A DNA stretch of 64,000 nucleotides from Corynebacterium suranareeae (lineage in GTDB: Bacteria; Actinomycetota; Actinomycetes; Mycobacteriales; Mycobacteriaceae). A model generated the notes under the pieces. That model saw nothing but the letters and a program-made list of their open reading frames with translations. It had not been told where the DNA came from and searched no databases. The stretch spans positions 3,038,001 to 3,102,000 of the forward strand of contig NZ_AP017369.1 in assembly GCF_002355155.1 (NCBI RefSeq), in the 5' to 3' direction. Positions 8,429 through 17,589 of the stretch are shown one piece after another (position 1 is the stretch's first letter; each line of letters starts with the position of its first letter). Both the position numbers and the translations under genes were made by a program.

Positions 8429-10132
8429 ATGCGCTCGCTTCAATCGATCCTTGACCTGGTGACTTCGGCATCCAAACTGGCTACAAAAATTGTGGTGGAG
8501 CGGGTTGAAAAGCATCCTGTTCATGGATTGGAATGGATGATGTATCCGCCATTTCATCCATGGACTGATGCTTCAACGTTGACGATTGAGCGAAAAGGTG
8601 ACAGTCGGCGCGCGAGCCGGGATGGCGTTGCGGTTCTTCATCAACACGAACAAGTTCAAACTATCGGCCTGGCCAGCTATTTTATTGACGCTAAAGTGTG
8701 GGTAACTGAGCTGGCTGGGCTTGATCTTGCCAATATTGCTGAGAGCAAAATTGCTGGTCGTGACGTATTGGTGCTGCCGTTATCTGATCTGACTTTGAGC
8801 ATCGATGCAAAATATGGCGTGATTTTAGCCGCGGAGGATCACAACGAATCGGTGCGCGCAGTATCGGTGGAATTCCTAGATAAGTGGGTGGATGAGGAAC
8901 AACCCCCAGTAGAAGAAGCACCCACCTACCAGGAAATCAGCGAAGAACTGCCGCCGCCTGCGCTTCCTCCGGCTCCTTCTGGAAATCGCGATCTCCGGGT
9001 TCTGTGCACGTGGGGAGACATTTCGGATTGGAAACCTGGCGATCAAGTTTCCCTATTTTTGTATTTCAACCTCAACGATCCGCCATTTGAACAGTTGAAA
9101 ACTACTCGTCGCGGCTTCACCGAACCGGGTGAGATTTATAAAAACCAGCGCAGCTATAAATTTCACGCTGATGGATGGAACGCCACTATTTCCACCAAAG
9201 TGCCACTGCGCGCCGAAGAAAACCTCACCGGCTACTTCACCCACAGCTCCTACGCATCCACCCGCCGCACGTCAGCGGTCATCACCGCAGTCTACAGCTA
9301 CGATAAGGGCGCAATTATCGACGTGACCCTCAACGGTGCGAAACCTCCTAGATATCAAGAACCCTTGGAATGGTCCAGTACCAGCACCTGTGACGGTGAA
9401 ATTTTCTGGCTATCCGACAAAAGCCTGCCCTTCGTCCGGGGTTTCGATGTCTCAACAGGCAAGCTTTTACACGAGATCTCCATCCCCACCTTCAATGAGA
9501 TCACCCTCGAAAACGGCAACACAGTCCGCGCAGCGAAAAGACTTTGGGAACTTCCAGATCTTAAAGAGGCAACCGACCCTGTTCCCGCTATCCCCGCAGG
9601 CTGGACATTACACAAAAGTTTCGGGAAAAACTTCCATGTTGTCAGCGCTGAAAACGGAACCTGGAAACAAACAATCCTTAAGATCAAACCTTTTAAAGCA
9701 CTTGAGCTTGATCTTGGTTTTGACGAAATTTCCGCGATTTACCAATATGGCGAACTGATTTACCTGCGCGCTCTACTTCACACCATTACGTTCACCAAGG
9801 ATCTTGAGATCCTCAGCGTGGAAGTCCATGGAAACCCCAATGCAGGTTATTGGCCACTTTCTGATCTTCCACCAGGAGATTCTCCAACGCTGGGTTTTCC
9901 TACTGGATCACTCATGATGTTCCATGAGCAAGAAGGCACCTATGCTTTCCATGATCCCGAAACAACGGAACAACTAACCACTGTGAACTTAGACAGGAAT
10001 AGTTTTTCAGTGGCATATTCTTCCCACACCAAAATTGTTATCTCACTGAAAAATCCAGAAAGCCGCCTCATTGACAAACTGTTGGTATGGGAACCCAAAA
10101 CCGGGTGGCGGGAACAAAGCCTGGAGCGCTGA
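8429..10132 (+). CDS. Conserved hypothetical protein, paralogue 1 of a tandem pair
   Basis: 567 residues, no signal peptide and no membrane helix, so probably cytoplasmic. Three parts can be seen. An N-terminal region (1-155) resembles a LolA-like beta sheet, ending GRDVLVLPLSDLTLSIDAKYGV. An acidic/proline linker follows (VDEEQPPVEE to PPPALPPAPSG, ~163-195). A C-terminal region starts with RDLRVLCTWGDISDWKPGDQ and includes a TTRRGF motif and a beta-rich possible propeller. The next gene shares this plan. The ribosome site is weak (start 14 bases after the MFS stop), suggesting coupling. I do not recognise the family. Confidence 0.7.
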   Translation: MRSLQSILDLVTSASKLATKIVVERVEKHPVHGLEWMMYPPFHPWTDASTLTIERKGDSRRASRDGVAVLHQHEQVQTIGLASYFIDAKVWVTELAGLDLANIAESKIAGRDVLVLPLSDLTLSIDAKYGVILAAEDHNESVRAVSVEFLDKWVDEEQPPVEEAPTYQEISEELPPPALPPAPSGNRDLRVLCTWGDISDWKPGDQVSLFLYFNLNDPPFEQLKTTRRGFTEPGEIYKNQRSYKFHADGWNATISTKVPLRAEENLTGYFTHSSYASTRRTSAVITAVYSYDKGAIIDVTLNGAKPPRYQEPLEWSSTSTCDGEIFWLSDKSLPFVRGFDVSTGKLLHEISIPTFNEITLENGNTVRAAKRLWELPDLKEATDPVPAIPAGWTLHKSFGKNFHVVSAENGTWKQTILKIKPFKALELDLGFDEISAIYQYGELIYLRALLHTITFTKDLEILSVEVHGNPNAGYWPLSDLPPGDSPTLGFPTGSLMMFHEQEGTYAFHDPETTEQLTTVNLDRNSFSVAYSSHTKIVISLKNPESRLIDKLLVWEPKTGWREQSLER

Positions 10133-10165
10133 GCACGGGCTGATCAAGAGCGATAGCCTTGAGAA

Positions 10166-12109
10166 ATGGAATCCGTTGATGAACTCCTAAATCTGATCCA
10201 CCGTGGAGCAGCCACCACCGTGAGTATGAAACTTAAGGTGACCCGAAGCCCGAGCACCCTTCACTTCGAGGGTGGGATGAGACCAACACAGCTCTTGAAG
10301 TTCGTGAACCCCGATGGTCTAACCATTGACCGCAGCCACGGTACTCTCCACGTGCAGCAAGATGGATCCGATGTAATACGCGGATCTGGGCACACACGGT
10401 GGTTCTTCGACGAAAACGATATCCCCTACGTAGTCGACGTGGATGACTTACGAATCCTCGGTGGTGTAGACACCTTCATCAATCCCCTTGAGGTGATTCA
10501 GATAATGAATCTCCACTCCTTAGATATTCGCCAGATAACACTTGGCACAATTGCAGAACGTAATACTTGGATCATTCCTACTGCTGCCCGTCTATTTAAT
10601 GAAACTGCAGCACAACCTCAGACCATAGAAATCGATGCCGAAACCGGCGTCATTTTGGCAAGGGAAAACAAACAGCAACGTATCGAAGCTCAAGCCGTGG
10701 AATACCCAACGGATCTTCCTAATCCTGTGTGGACAGGTTCTGCCATTTCTTGGCCACTAAAAGACCCATCAATCGATTTCCCTGACCCGCTCCCCCACAG
10801 CATTTCCGAATTACCACCCCAATCCGATAACCCTCGGCATTTGCGAGTATCCATCAGCTTGGATGCAGTAGAAGGTGCATTTCCGCGCTACCGGATCGGT
10901 GATTCGATACGTATTTCACTTGTCTTTGCCCGCGACACACCATTCATGTCCGGCTTAGAAACAACACGTCGCGCCTGGATTCAGCCAGCCACGGAAATGG
11001 ACATCCATGACACATGGCCCATAATTCTCACTGGTGACGGCTGGACTGCACTCTCCCATTCAGACAAACCAATACGCCACGAAGCCGAGTTAAAGGGATG
11101 GTTCTTCCACAGTTTGTTCGGCGGTGAAATGCCCTTAAATGATCTGAAGATTGAACGCATCTACGGTGGCCTAGGCACATTCGACAGTGGTGCCACACGG
11201 TGGCAAGAACTCACAGACACAGATGATGCCTACACAGAGAATGGCAGCTGGCTGTTGGAAGTTATCGTCGATGCCACCCTTGACGGCGCAGTTCCACCAC
11301 AACTTCAGCCACAACAGTTTGAAGCATCCATCACTCACATTGTCGATGAACAACTATGGGTCCTTGGACAGATGCTTCCTGTTCTTCGATGCTGGGATCT
11401 TGAAACCGGAGAATACCTAGGTCAAACCTATGTGCCTATTTCAGTTTCTCATAGTTCTCGGCTTCAGTTTTCGGAAGGGTTGATTCACGATTATGAAAGC
11501 GCCTGGTCGCTGAATCCTGGGGTGCGCATGCTTGCGGAGTCTCAGCCGTGGATAGAACCTGTCACAGAACTAGACGTTCCAGCGCCATGGGAATTACAAG
11601 AAAGCTTCCCCGATGGGCTTTACTCCCTAACTGATGGAGAGCTATCAGCACTGGGTCGAAGCACTCCAGCAGGACAATTGGAAATCTGTGTAATCAGCAA
11701 TGACGGATCCAGGATCTTGAACGCAGGCCGAGTGGAAGACATGTACTTTGTGCAATTCTGGGGCATGACCGTATTTTTGGATTCAAACTTTCAAGTGCAA
11801 AGTGCCCAAGAACATTACCTTGGTGCAAAACGTGAACGCTGGATTACACAAGAAGGCGTAGCTGCCAAGTTCACTGAAGAAGATGAAATCATATTTCTCG
11901 ATCAGATTTCAGGAAGTGAAATAACTAGGTGGAAAACACCAGAAGGGTACTTCACCGAGGTCAGGATTCTGTCACCAACCCACTTCAACATACTGGCAAC
12001 TCCGCCTGCTGGTACTGATTATCTCAAACCAGTGCCATCCTCTGTCTCAGTGTTTAGAGACGGTCAATGGAGCGACATAATATTCGAGGACGTCCCAGTA
12101 GAAATCTAG
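10166..12109 (+). CDS. Conserved hypothetical protein, paralogue 2 of a tandem pair
   Basis: 647 residues, a clear relative of the preceding gene. Shared landmarks are the N-terminal TIEIDAETGVILARE (matching LSIDAKYGVILAAE), the middle RHLRVSISLDAVEG...YRIGDSIRISLVF block, the ETTRRAW motif, and ILTGDGWTA...ELKGWFFHS. It lacks the proline-rich linker of its neighbour. No signal peptide or membrane segment is seen. It starts 33 bases after paralogue 1 in the same direction, so the two are probably co-expressed. Function is unknown. The pair is bracketed by 35-bp direct repeats, indicating that it moved in or was duplicated as a unit. Confidence 0.7.
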   Translation: MESVDELLNLIHRGAATTVSMKLKVTRSPSTLHFEGGMRPTQLLKFVNPDGLTIDRSHGTLHVQQDGSDVIRGSGHTRWFFDENDIPYVVDVDDLRILGGVDTFINPLEVIQIMNLHSLDIRQITLGTIAERNTWIIPTAARLFNETAAQPQTIEIDAETGVILARENKQQRIEAQAVEYPTDLPNPVWTGSAISWPLKDPSIDFPDPLPHSISELPPQSDNPRHLRVSISLDAVEGAFPRYRIGDSIRISLVFARDTPFMSGLETTRRAWIQPATEMDIHDTWPIILTGDGWTALSHSDKPIRHEAELKGWFFHSLFGGEMPLNDLKIERIYGGLGTFDSGATRWQELTDTDDAYTENGSWLLEVIVDATLDGAVPPQLQPQQFEASITHIVDEQLWVLGQMLPVLRCWDLETGEYLGQTYVPISVSHSSRLQFSEGLIHDYESAWSLNPGVRMLAESQPWIEPVTELDVPAPWELQESFPDGLYSLTDGELSALGRSTPAGQLEICVISNDGSRILNAGRVEDMYFVQFWGMTVFLDSNFQVQSAQEHYLGAKRERWITQEGVAAKFTEEDEIIFLDQISGSEITRWKTPEGYFTEVRILSPTHFNILATPPAGTDYLKPVPSSVSVFRDGQWSDIIFEDVPVEI

Positions 12110-12135
12110 AGTTTTCGGTGCTTAATCCCCACGCA

Positions 12136-12170
12136 CCTGCAAGGTGCGGTGGAGGGAGGCGTCGAAAAGC
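12136..12170. repeat. 35-bp direct repeat, right copy
   Basis: Copy of 8373-8407 lying between the second paralogue and the convergent MFS gene. It looks like a second copy of the 3' end of the MFS-CBS gene, as would be left by insertion of the 3.76-kb segment between the copies. Confidence 0.85.
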
Positions 12171-12177
12171 AATTCTT

Positions 12178-13623
12178 TTAAGACTCTGCTTCTTCGACGC
12201 GGGTGACGAAGAGGGAAACCACCAAGGCAATCACTGCAATGATCGCGCCGGCGATGAACGCAACCTTTGTACCTGCGGCGACAGCTTCCGCATGCGCAGA
12301 TCCGGAGGACGCGGCAATGGATGTGCCGAAGGACAGCGCTGCAATCATGATCGCTGTTCCGGCTGCGCCCGCGAGCTGCTGGAAGGTGTTCAAAATCGCG
12401 GAGCCGTGGCCATACAGGTGTTTCGGTAGGGCGCCGAGGGCGGTGGTCATGAGAGGGGTCATCATCAAACACATGCCGATGCTGAACAAAATGTGCAGTC
12501 CAACGACCATCCACACAGGTGAATTTTCATTCAGGAACGTCATGGATGATGCTGCGATAGCCAACGCGATTGCGCCGGGAATCAGGAGTGGGCGTGGGCC
12601 AACTTTGTCGTAGAAACGGCCGATGAATGGACTGATCAGACCTTGAAGAAGACCACCTGGCATGACAACCAGACCGGTAACCAACGCGGTCACACCAAGG
12701 GAAGTTTGCAGGTAGATGGGCAATACCATGACGGTGCCGAGCATCGCGCCGAAAGCCAACAGGATCGTGGTCAAGGAGAAGGTGAAGTTCCTTACCTTGA
12801 AAGCACGCAGATCCATCAGGGCTTTGTCTTGTTTGCCAAGTTGGTGTTGTCGTAAAGCGAAGATAACAAGCGCGATGGCACCAACAATGATCGCGACGAT
12901 ACCCACGGTGCCTTCACCCTCTAGGATTGCGCCAAAGGAACTGAACCCGTACACCAAACCACCGAAGGCAAACACCGAGACGATAACAGAGAAAATATCC
13001 AGCGGAGTGATCTTGGTTTCGCCGATGTTTTTAATCAAGAAGAAACCAATAACCAATGCAACGGCCACGATTGGGAGCATCATCCAAAACAGCCAATGCC
13101 ACGTCAAAGAGTTAAGAATAAAGCCCGACAATGTAGGCCCAAGCGCTGGGGCCACCGAAATCACAATGGAAATAATGCCCATCATGGAACCACGACGCTC
13201 AGCGGGAACCACCGTCAAAGTAACAGTCATCAACAGTGGCATAACCAACGCCGTACCAACTGCCTGAATGATACGAGCACCAAGCAACACAGCAAACGTC
13301 GGTGCCAAAGCAGCCGTCAAAGTACCAACCGTAAAGAACAGCAAAGCCGTAACGAAAATAGTCTTGGTAGAAAAACGATCAAGCAAATAACCAGTAGTTG
13401 GAATAACCACAGCCATCGTGAGCATAAAACCAGTAGTCAACCACTGTGCAGTAGTTTCTGGAACCTGGAAATCCGCCATAATCGACGGCAGTGCAACTGA
13501 CAGAATCGTTTCATTAAGAATCATGATCATCGCAGAAATCACGAGGATCGAAAGAACAACAACGACCTCCCTAGGCAGCTTCGCAGCTACCGGAGAGGCC
13601 TGAGTATTAATTTGGGAATCCAT
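12178..13623 (-). CDS. MFS drug exporter, DHA2 (EmrB/LmrB-like) family
   Basis: 481 residues with the expected helices. The N-terminal FLNETILSVALPSIMADFQVP is followed by TAQWLTTGFMLTMAVVIPTTGYLL, and motif C-like VLLGARIIQAVGTALVMPLLM lies near residue 135. It resembles proton-driven multidrug exporters such as LmrB of this genus. It is related to, but clearly distinct from, the permease part of the MFS-CBS protein at 6.5-8.4 kb. The gene is convergent with the paralogue pair. Substrate cannot be read from sequence. A 7-bp inverted repeat CCACACT/AGTGTGG (13711-13739) upstream might be an operator. Confidence 0.87.
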   Translation of the reverse strand: MDSQINTQASPVAAKLPREVVVVLSILVISAMIMILNETILSVALPSIMADFQVPETTAQWLTTGFMLTMAVVIPTTGYLLDRFSTKTIFVTALLFFTVGTLTAALAPTFAVLLGARIIQAVGTALVMPLLMTVTLTVVPAERRGSMMGIISIVISVAPALGPTLSGFILNSLTWHWLFWMMLPIVAVALVIGFFLIKNIGETKITPLDIFSVIVSVFAFGGLVYGFSSFGAILEGEGTVGIVAIIVGAIALVIFALRQHQLGKQDKALMDLRAFKVRNFTFSLTTILLAFGAMLGTVMVLPIYLQTSLGVTALVTGLVVMPGGLLQGLISPFIGRFYDKVGPRPLLIPGAIALAIAASSMTFLNENSPVWMVVGLHILFSIGMCLMMTPLMTTALGALPKHLYGHGSAILNTFQQLAGAAGTAIMIAALSFGTSIAASSGSAHAEAVAAGTKVAFIAGAIIAVIALVVSLFVTRVEEAES

Positions 13624-13740
13624 AAATGGCAGAAATGGCCTTTCACAGCACGAAATTCAGCTTCAAATTTTAAGGAACTGAACAAAAGTAAAAAAAGCTA
13701 CTCAAGACTGCCACACTGCGAAGTAATGTGCAAGTGTGGT

Positions 13741-14694
13741 TTAAGAGGCTTGCTTGAGTTGTTTTGGGGGTTGTTGCCGCAAGGTGTTTTTCAGAATTCT
13801 GATGAACTCACACTCACCATCAGGGCCGGGATCTAATTGTTTTGGATCAATCCTGAGCACTGCATAACCCTGGTTAAGGAAATACTTCTCACGATCACGT
13901 TCAGCCATGAGGACCTCATTAAGCTCCAGGGAATCATATTTGGAACGTCCATCAATCTCCACGATGATCCACTCATTGATCAAGAAATCCACCAAGAAAT
14001 ACTTGCCATGACCATGATCAAAACGACCCTGTACCTGCACTTTTTCAATCTCTGGCAGTTGGGCTTCCATAAGAATCAACCGAGCTCTAGTTTCCTGAGC
14101 GCTATCGGAGTTAGGGATCGACAGCTCAATTGCCTGCCGATATGCCTTTACTCCTCGGTGGCGTGGAAACCCTTCGGCGCTTTGCAACAACTTCTCACGC
14201 GTAAGTTGTGGATTAAGTCTGCGTGCTGAATCAATCGTGACCACTGCTGCCACCACCCCATCATCCAACGCGATATCTAAAAATGTGCGGAATGCTCCTG
14301 TTAATCGGATCCCCTGTTGCTCCCGAATGTCACGCTGTGAGAGGTAACTATTTCGGTACCTGGTGCCAAGAGTCCACTGCTTCATAGACCCACAACGAGA
14401 ACGTCCAGGTAAAAGACACAAAACAGATTTCTCGATTCCTAAAGTTTGGTATCCCCACAGTCGTGCTGCAGCCTGACCTGCCACCACTGCTTTGTCTACT
14501 GTCATACCCACCGCAAAAGCACGAGCTGCTGCTTTATCCCAAGGCGGAAGATCCCGATATTTGCTGGTATTGATTACTACTTCGTGAGTAAGTTTTGTAT
14601 ATTCACCTCGGCTAATCGCCTCGAATGTCTCGATGTCACTGTGAGAAAGTTTGGTGAGATTGATTAGCTTGAATTCTTCTTGCCAGTTTTTCAT
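13741..14694 (-). CDS. DUF559 (restriction-endonuclease-like) domain protein
   Basis: About 317 residues from the ATG at 14694 (frame open to 14739). The C-terminal ~110 residues match the DUF559/VSR-like nuclease fold: FLVDFLINEWIIVEIDGRSKYD carries the D...ExD-type catalytic core, then RDREKYFLNQGYAVLRID. The N-terminal part (VVAGQAAARLWGY; RLTGAFRTFLDIALDDG) resembles AbiEi-like/transcriptional-regulator regions that often precede DUF559 in actinobacteria. These proteins are common and mostly uncharacterised, with possible roles in DNA repair or defence. It is isolated, on the same strand as the exporter ahead and next to a large inverted repeat. Confidence 0.75.
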   Translation of the reverse strand: MKNWQEEFKLINLTKLSHSDIETFEAISRGEYTKLTHEVVINTSKYRDLPPWDKAAARAFAVGMTVDKAVVAGQAAARLWGYQTLGIEKSVLCLLPGRSRCGSMKQWTLGTRYRNSYLSQRDIREQQGIRLTGAFRTFLDIALDDGVVAAVVTIDSARRLNPQLTREKLLQSAEGFPRHRGVKAYRQAIELSIPNSDSAQETRARLILMEAQLPEIEKVQVQGRFDHGHGKYFLVDFLINEWIIVEIDGRSKYDSLELNEVLMAERDREKYFLNQGYAVLRIDPKQLDPGPDGECEFIRILKNTLRQQPPKQLKQAS

Positions 14695-14835
14695 GGCTTC
14701 ACTATGGATCCGAACACTAAAAAAGCCAAGCACGAGCACTTTGGAAAACTGAAAATCTGTGGATAGGTTCTGTTATCCACAGGTTAGGCCGGCTCGGCGT
14801 TGCTGTTGGAAGGTGGAGTGTGTTAAGGGCGATTT

Positions 14836-15045
14836 CTTAAGTTCGATATCTCATTACCGAGACCGCAAGTTCGATACCTTGTACTCAATTTCTTGAGCTC
14901 AATAGCTCAAGCTCAATTTCAGTCCACTTTTGGCGTTTTCCCGACTGGTATCGAAAGTAAGAAATTGAGTACGCGAAATTGCTAACGAAAAATCGAAACC
15001 GAGAAATCGCAGTTAAGGTCTCGAAACCGTGAAATCGAACTTAAG
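14836..15045. repeat. Large imperfect inverted-repeat region
   Basis: Four left-arm words recur as reverse complements on the right: CTTAAGTTCGAT (14836) with 15034-15045; CGAGACC (14858) with 15017-15023; TCGATACC (14871) with 14947-14954; and the 14-base GTACTCAATTTCTT (14881-14894) with 14959-14972. The interior is rich in GAAATCG- and CTCAA-type short repeats. No frame is supportable here. It could form a long hairpin or be a degenerate palindromic element. Confidence 0.8.
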
Positions 15046-15085
15046 AGGCCCAAACTCCCAGTTCCCCACCATCACACCTAGGAAA

Positions 15086-15116
15086 AGGAAAAACTCCAGG
15101 ACACAATGCCCTGGAG
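15086..15116 (-). terminator. Terminator of lysS
   Basis: On the minus strand a 7-bp stem CTCCAGG/CCTGGAG is followed by TTTTTCCTTTTCC. It lies about 47 bases past the lysS stop. Confidence 0.85.
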
Positions 15117-15162
15117 CCAACCCCGAGTCCCCCTTAAGTCACACCGTAAAAACCTAAGTAAC

Positions 15163-16743
15163 TTACTTCTGTTCTGGTTTGACCATTGGGAAGAGTACGG
15201 TTTCGCGGATTCCGAGGCCGGTGAGTGCCATGAGGAGGCGGTCGATTCCCATGCCGTTGCCGGAGGTTGGTGGCATGCCTTGTTCCATGGCGGCGAGGAA
15301 GTCTTCGTCGAGGACCATGGCTTCTTCGTCTCCGTCGGCGGCGAGGCGGGCTTGGTCTTCGAAGCGTTCGCGTTGGATGACTGGGTCGATGAGTTCGGAG
15401 TATCCGGTTGCGAGTTCAAAGCCGCGGACGTAGAGGTCCCACTTTTCGGTGACGCCTGGTTTGGTGCGGTGTTGGCGGGTTAGTGGTGAGGTTTCTACGG
15501 GGAAGTCTTTGACAAAGATTGGGCCGTAGAGTTGGTCTTCGCAGAGGATTTCCCAGATTTCTTCGACGAGTTTGCCGTGTCCCCAGCCGCCGTTTTCGGG
15601 GACGGAGAGGCCGATTACTTTGGCGATTTCGCGGAGTTCTTCGACGGTGGAGTCGATGGTGACTTCTGGTTGTCCTGGGAATTTGCGGGCGAGGGCTTCG
15701 TTTAGGGATGGGTACATCTCGATGACTTTCCACTCGCCGCCGAGGTCGTATTCGGTGCCGTCGGCAAGGGTGACCAGGGTGGTTCCGAAGACTTCCATGG
15801 CTACTGCTTGGATGAGTCCCTTGATCAGTTTCGCGCCGGTTTCGTAGGTGCCCCAGGCTTCGTAGGTTTCCAGCATGGCGAATTCTGGGGAGTGGGAGGA
15901 GTCAACGCCTTCGTTGCGGAAGTTGCGGTTGACTTCGAAGACGCGGTCGATGCCTCCGACTACGCAGCGCTTGAGGTATAGCTCTGGTGCGATGCGTAGG
16001 TAGAGGTCGATGTCGAGGGCGTTGGAGTGGGTTTCAAAGGGGCGTGCTGCGGCACCGCCGTGGAGGGTTTGCAGCATGGGGGTTTCTACTTCGAGAAAGT
16101 CTTGGTCTTCGAGGTAGTGGCGCAGTGCGCGCATGACTTTGATGCGTGTTAAAGCATTGGTGCGGGCTTGTTCGCGCATGATGAGGTCGGTGTAGCGGTG
16201 GCGTACACGGGAGTCTTCGCTCATGTCGGCAAAGGCCACTGGCAGTGGGCGCAGGGACTTTGATGCCATGTGCCAGGAGTTGGCCATGACGGAGAGTTCG
16301 CCGCGCTTAGAGGAGATTACTTTGCCGCGTACAGAGACGATATCGCCCATGTCTACGTCGGCTTTCCACGCTTTAAGGGAGTCTTCACCGACTGCTGCAA
16401 GCGATAGCATGGCTTGGACGGTGGTGCCGTTTCCTTCTTGGATGGCTGCGAAGCAGAGTTTGCCGGTGTTGCGGATGAACATGACGCGGCCTGCGATTGC
16501 TACCTCAACGTCGGTTTCTTCGCCGACCTCGAGGTAGGTTACGCCTTCTTTACGCTCTTCAAGGTCTTCGGTGACGACAACGAATTGGGAGCGCAGATCT
16601 GCAATTGAGGTAGTGCGGTCAACCTCGACTGGGTAGGCGTCCAATCCACTGTCCAGAATGCGCTCGCGCTTTTCGCGACGAATTCGCAGCTGCTCAGGCA
16701 AATCGGCGGAATTGTTCTTGGAAGTTGGATTGGAATTAGTCAC
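15163..16743 (-). CDS. lysS: Lysyl-tRNA synthetase, class II
   Basis: 526 residues from a GTG start. The N-terminal OB-fold anticodon domain runs to about 190 ([19 protein letters not shown]). The class II catalytic core has motif 2 ([21 protein letters not shown]) and motif 3 ([15 protein letters not shown]) near the C-terminus. It charges tRNA-Lys in the cytoplasm. It is the last gene of the minus-strand block that begins with ftsH; in mycobacteria lysS likewise follows panC. A clear terminator follows. Confidence 0.96.
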   Translation of the reverse strand: MTNSNPTSKNNSADLPEQLRIRREKRERILDSGLDAYPVEVDRTTSIADLRSQFVVVTEDLEERKEGVTYLEVGEETDVEVAIAGRVMFIRNTGKLCFAAIQEGNGTTVQAMLSLAAVGEDSLKAWKADVDMGDIVSVRGKVISSKRGELSVMANSWHMASKSLRPLPVAFADMSEDSRVRHRYTDLIMREQARTNALTRIKVMRALRHYLEDQDFLEVETPMLQTLHGGAAARPFETHSNALDIDLYLRIAPELYLKRCVVGGIDRVFEVNRNFRNEGVDSSHSPEFAMLETYEAWGTYETGAKLIKGLIQAVAMEVFGTTLVTLADGTEYDLGGEWKVIEMYPSLNEALARKFPGQPEVTIDSTVEELREIAKVIGLSVPENGGWGHGKLVEEIWEILCEDQLYGPIFVKDFPVETSPLTRQHRTKPGVTEKWDLYVRGFELATGYSELIDPVIQRERFEDQARLAADGDEEAMVLDEDFLAAMEQGMPPTSGNGMGIDRLLMALTGLGIRETVLFPMVKPEQK

Positions 16744-16788
16744 GATGTCCTAGGGTAGTCGATTGATGTGCGAACTGGGTAAACGCCT

Positions 16789-17589
16789 TTAGCCTTCGAT
16801 GTTTTTGAAACCGATGCCAAGGGGTAGACCGACGTTGTCGTGGAGTTGGATATCACCGAGTGTAATTGCGGCGAATAGGCGGGCATCACCGGTTTTTGGT
16901 GCTGGTCCAAGGTCGAGGCCACGGATTTCCACGTAATCAGGGGTCACCCCGGCAGCACTGAACACCTGTCGGACTGTATCTTTTACTGTTTCCTCGCCGT
17001 GTTCAGCAGCGTGTGCACCGGCGGTGAGGGCTGCTGCCAGGCTCAATGCCACCTCGCGGGACTCTTCCGGTACTAAGACATTGCGCAGGGAGATAGCCAG
17101 TCCATCAGGCATGCGCACAGTGGGGACGGAATGCAGTTTCACCGGAATATGCAGATCATTAAGGGCACGTTGCACCAGTACGACTAGTTCATAGTCTTTT
17201 TCACCAAGAACAACATCGGTGGCTCCCGTGATCCCCAGAAGGCCAAGCACTTTGGTTACTTCCGAACCTAACGGTGTCAACGTAGGCCCGCCGGATACTT
17301 CCACCCGGATGCCGTGAGGCCATAGCGTGGCGGGATTGAAGGAGAAGATGGCGTCGATAAGCTCTTCTCTTAGACGTGCGTGATCGGATTCCGGGCCCGC
17401 GTAGGCGACGATGACCACCGCGCCGGGGATGCGTTTTGCTGCGCGGATAAGCGCAATATGGCCTGCGTGAAGGCCTTTTCCTAGAGGTACGAGCACCACG
17501 GGTTTGCCGGTTTTGCGCAGGGCAGTGCCGAACATGCGGATGTGCTCGACGGTGTCAAAAACCTTGCCCTGACCATGCGTGAAGCTCAA
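16789..17589 (-). CDS. panC: Pantoate-beta-alanine ligase-like protein with altered active-site motifs
   Basis: About 266 residues. The start is probably TTG 17589, because AAGGAGG stands 4-5 bases before it and it overlaps the upstream stop as TTGA; ATG 17613 is the alternative. The family fold is clear: the HIGH-like motif is present (GLHAGHIALI), as are GEKDYELVVLVQRAL and VPTVRMPDGLAISLRN. However, the usual PTMGALHEGH reads PLGKGLHAGH, and the SSRN ATP-loop reads SLRN. These changes hit nucleotide-binding positions, so activity is uncertain. C. glutamicum has a panBC operon elsewhere, to my knowledge, so this may be a diverged paralogue kept in the ancestral lysS cluster position. Confidence 0.72.
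   Translation of the reverse strand: MSFTHGQGKVFDTVEHIRMFGTALRKTGKPVVLVPLGKGLHAGHIALIRAAKRIPGAVVIVAYAGPESDHARLREELIDAIFSFNPATLWPHGIRVEVSGGPTLTPLGSEVTKVLGLLGITGATDVVLGEKDYELVVLVQRALNDLHIPVKLHSVPTVRMPDGLAISLRNVLVPEESREVALSLAAALTAGAHAAEHGEETVKDTVRQVFSAAGVTPDYVEIRGLDLGPAPKTGDARLFAAITLGDIQLHDNVGLPLGIGFKNIEG

Noticed and set aside
14740..15160. tRNA or structured RNA gene
   Set aside because: No T-loop GGTTCRA signature or acceptor stem; the inverted repeats are too long and imperfect for a tRNA.
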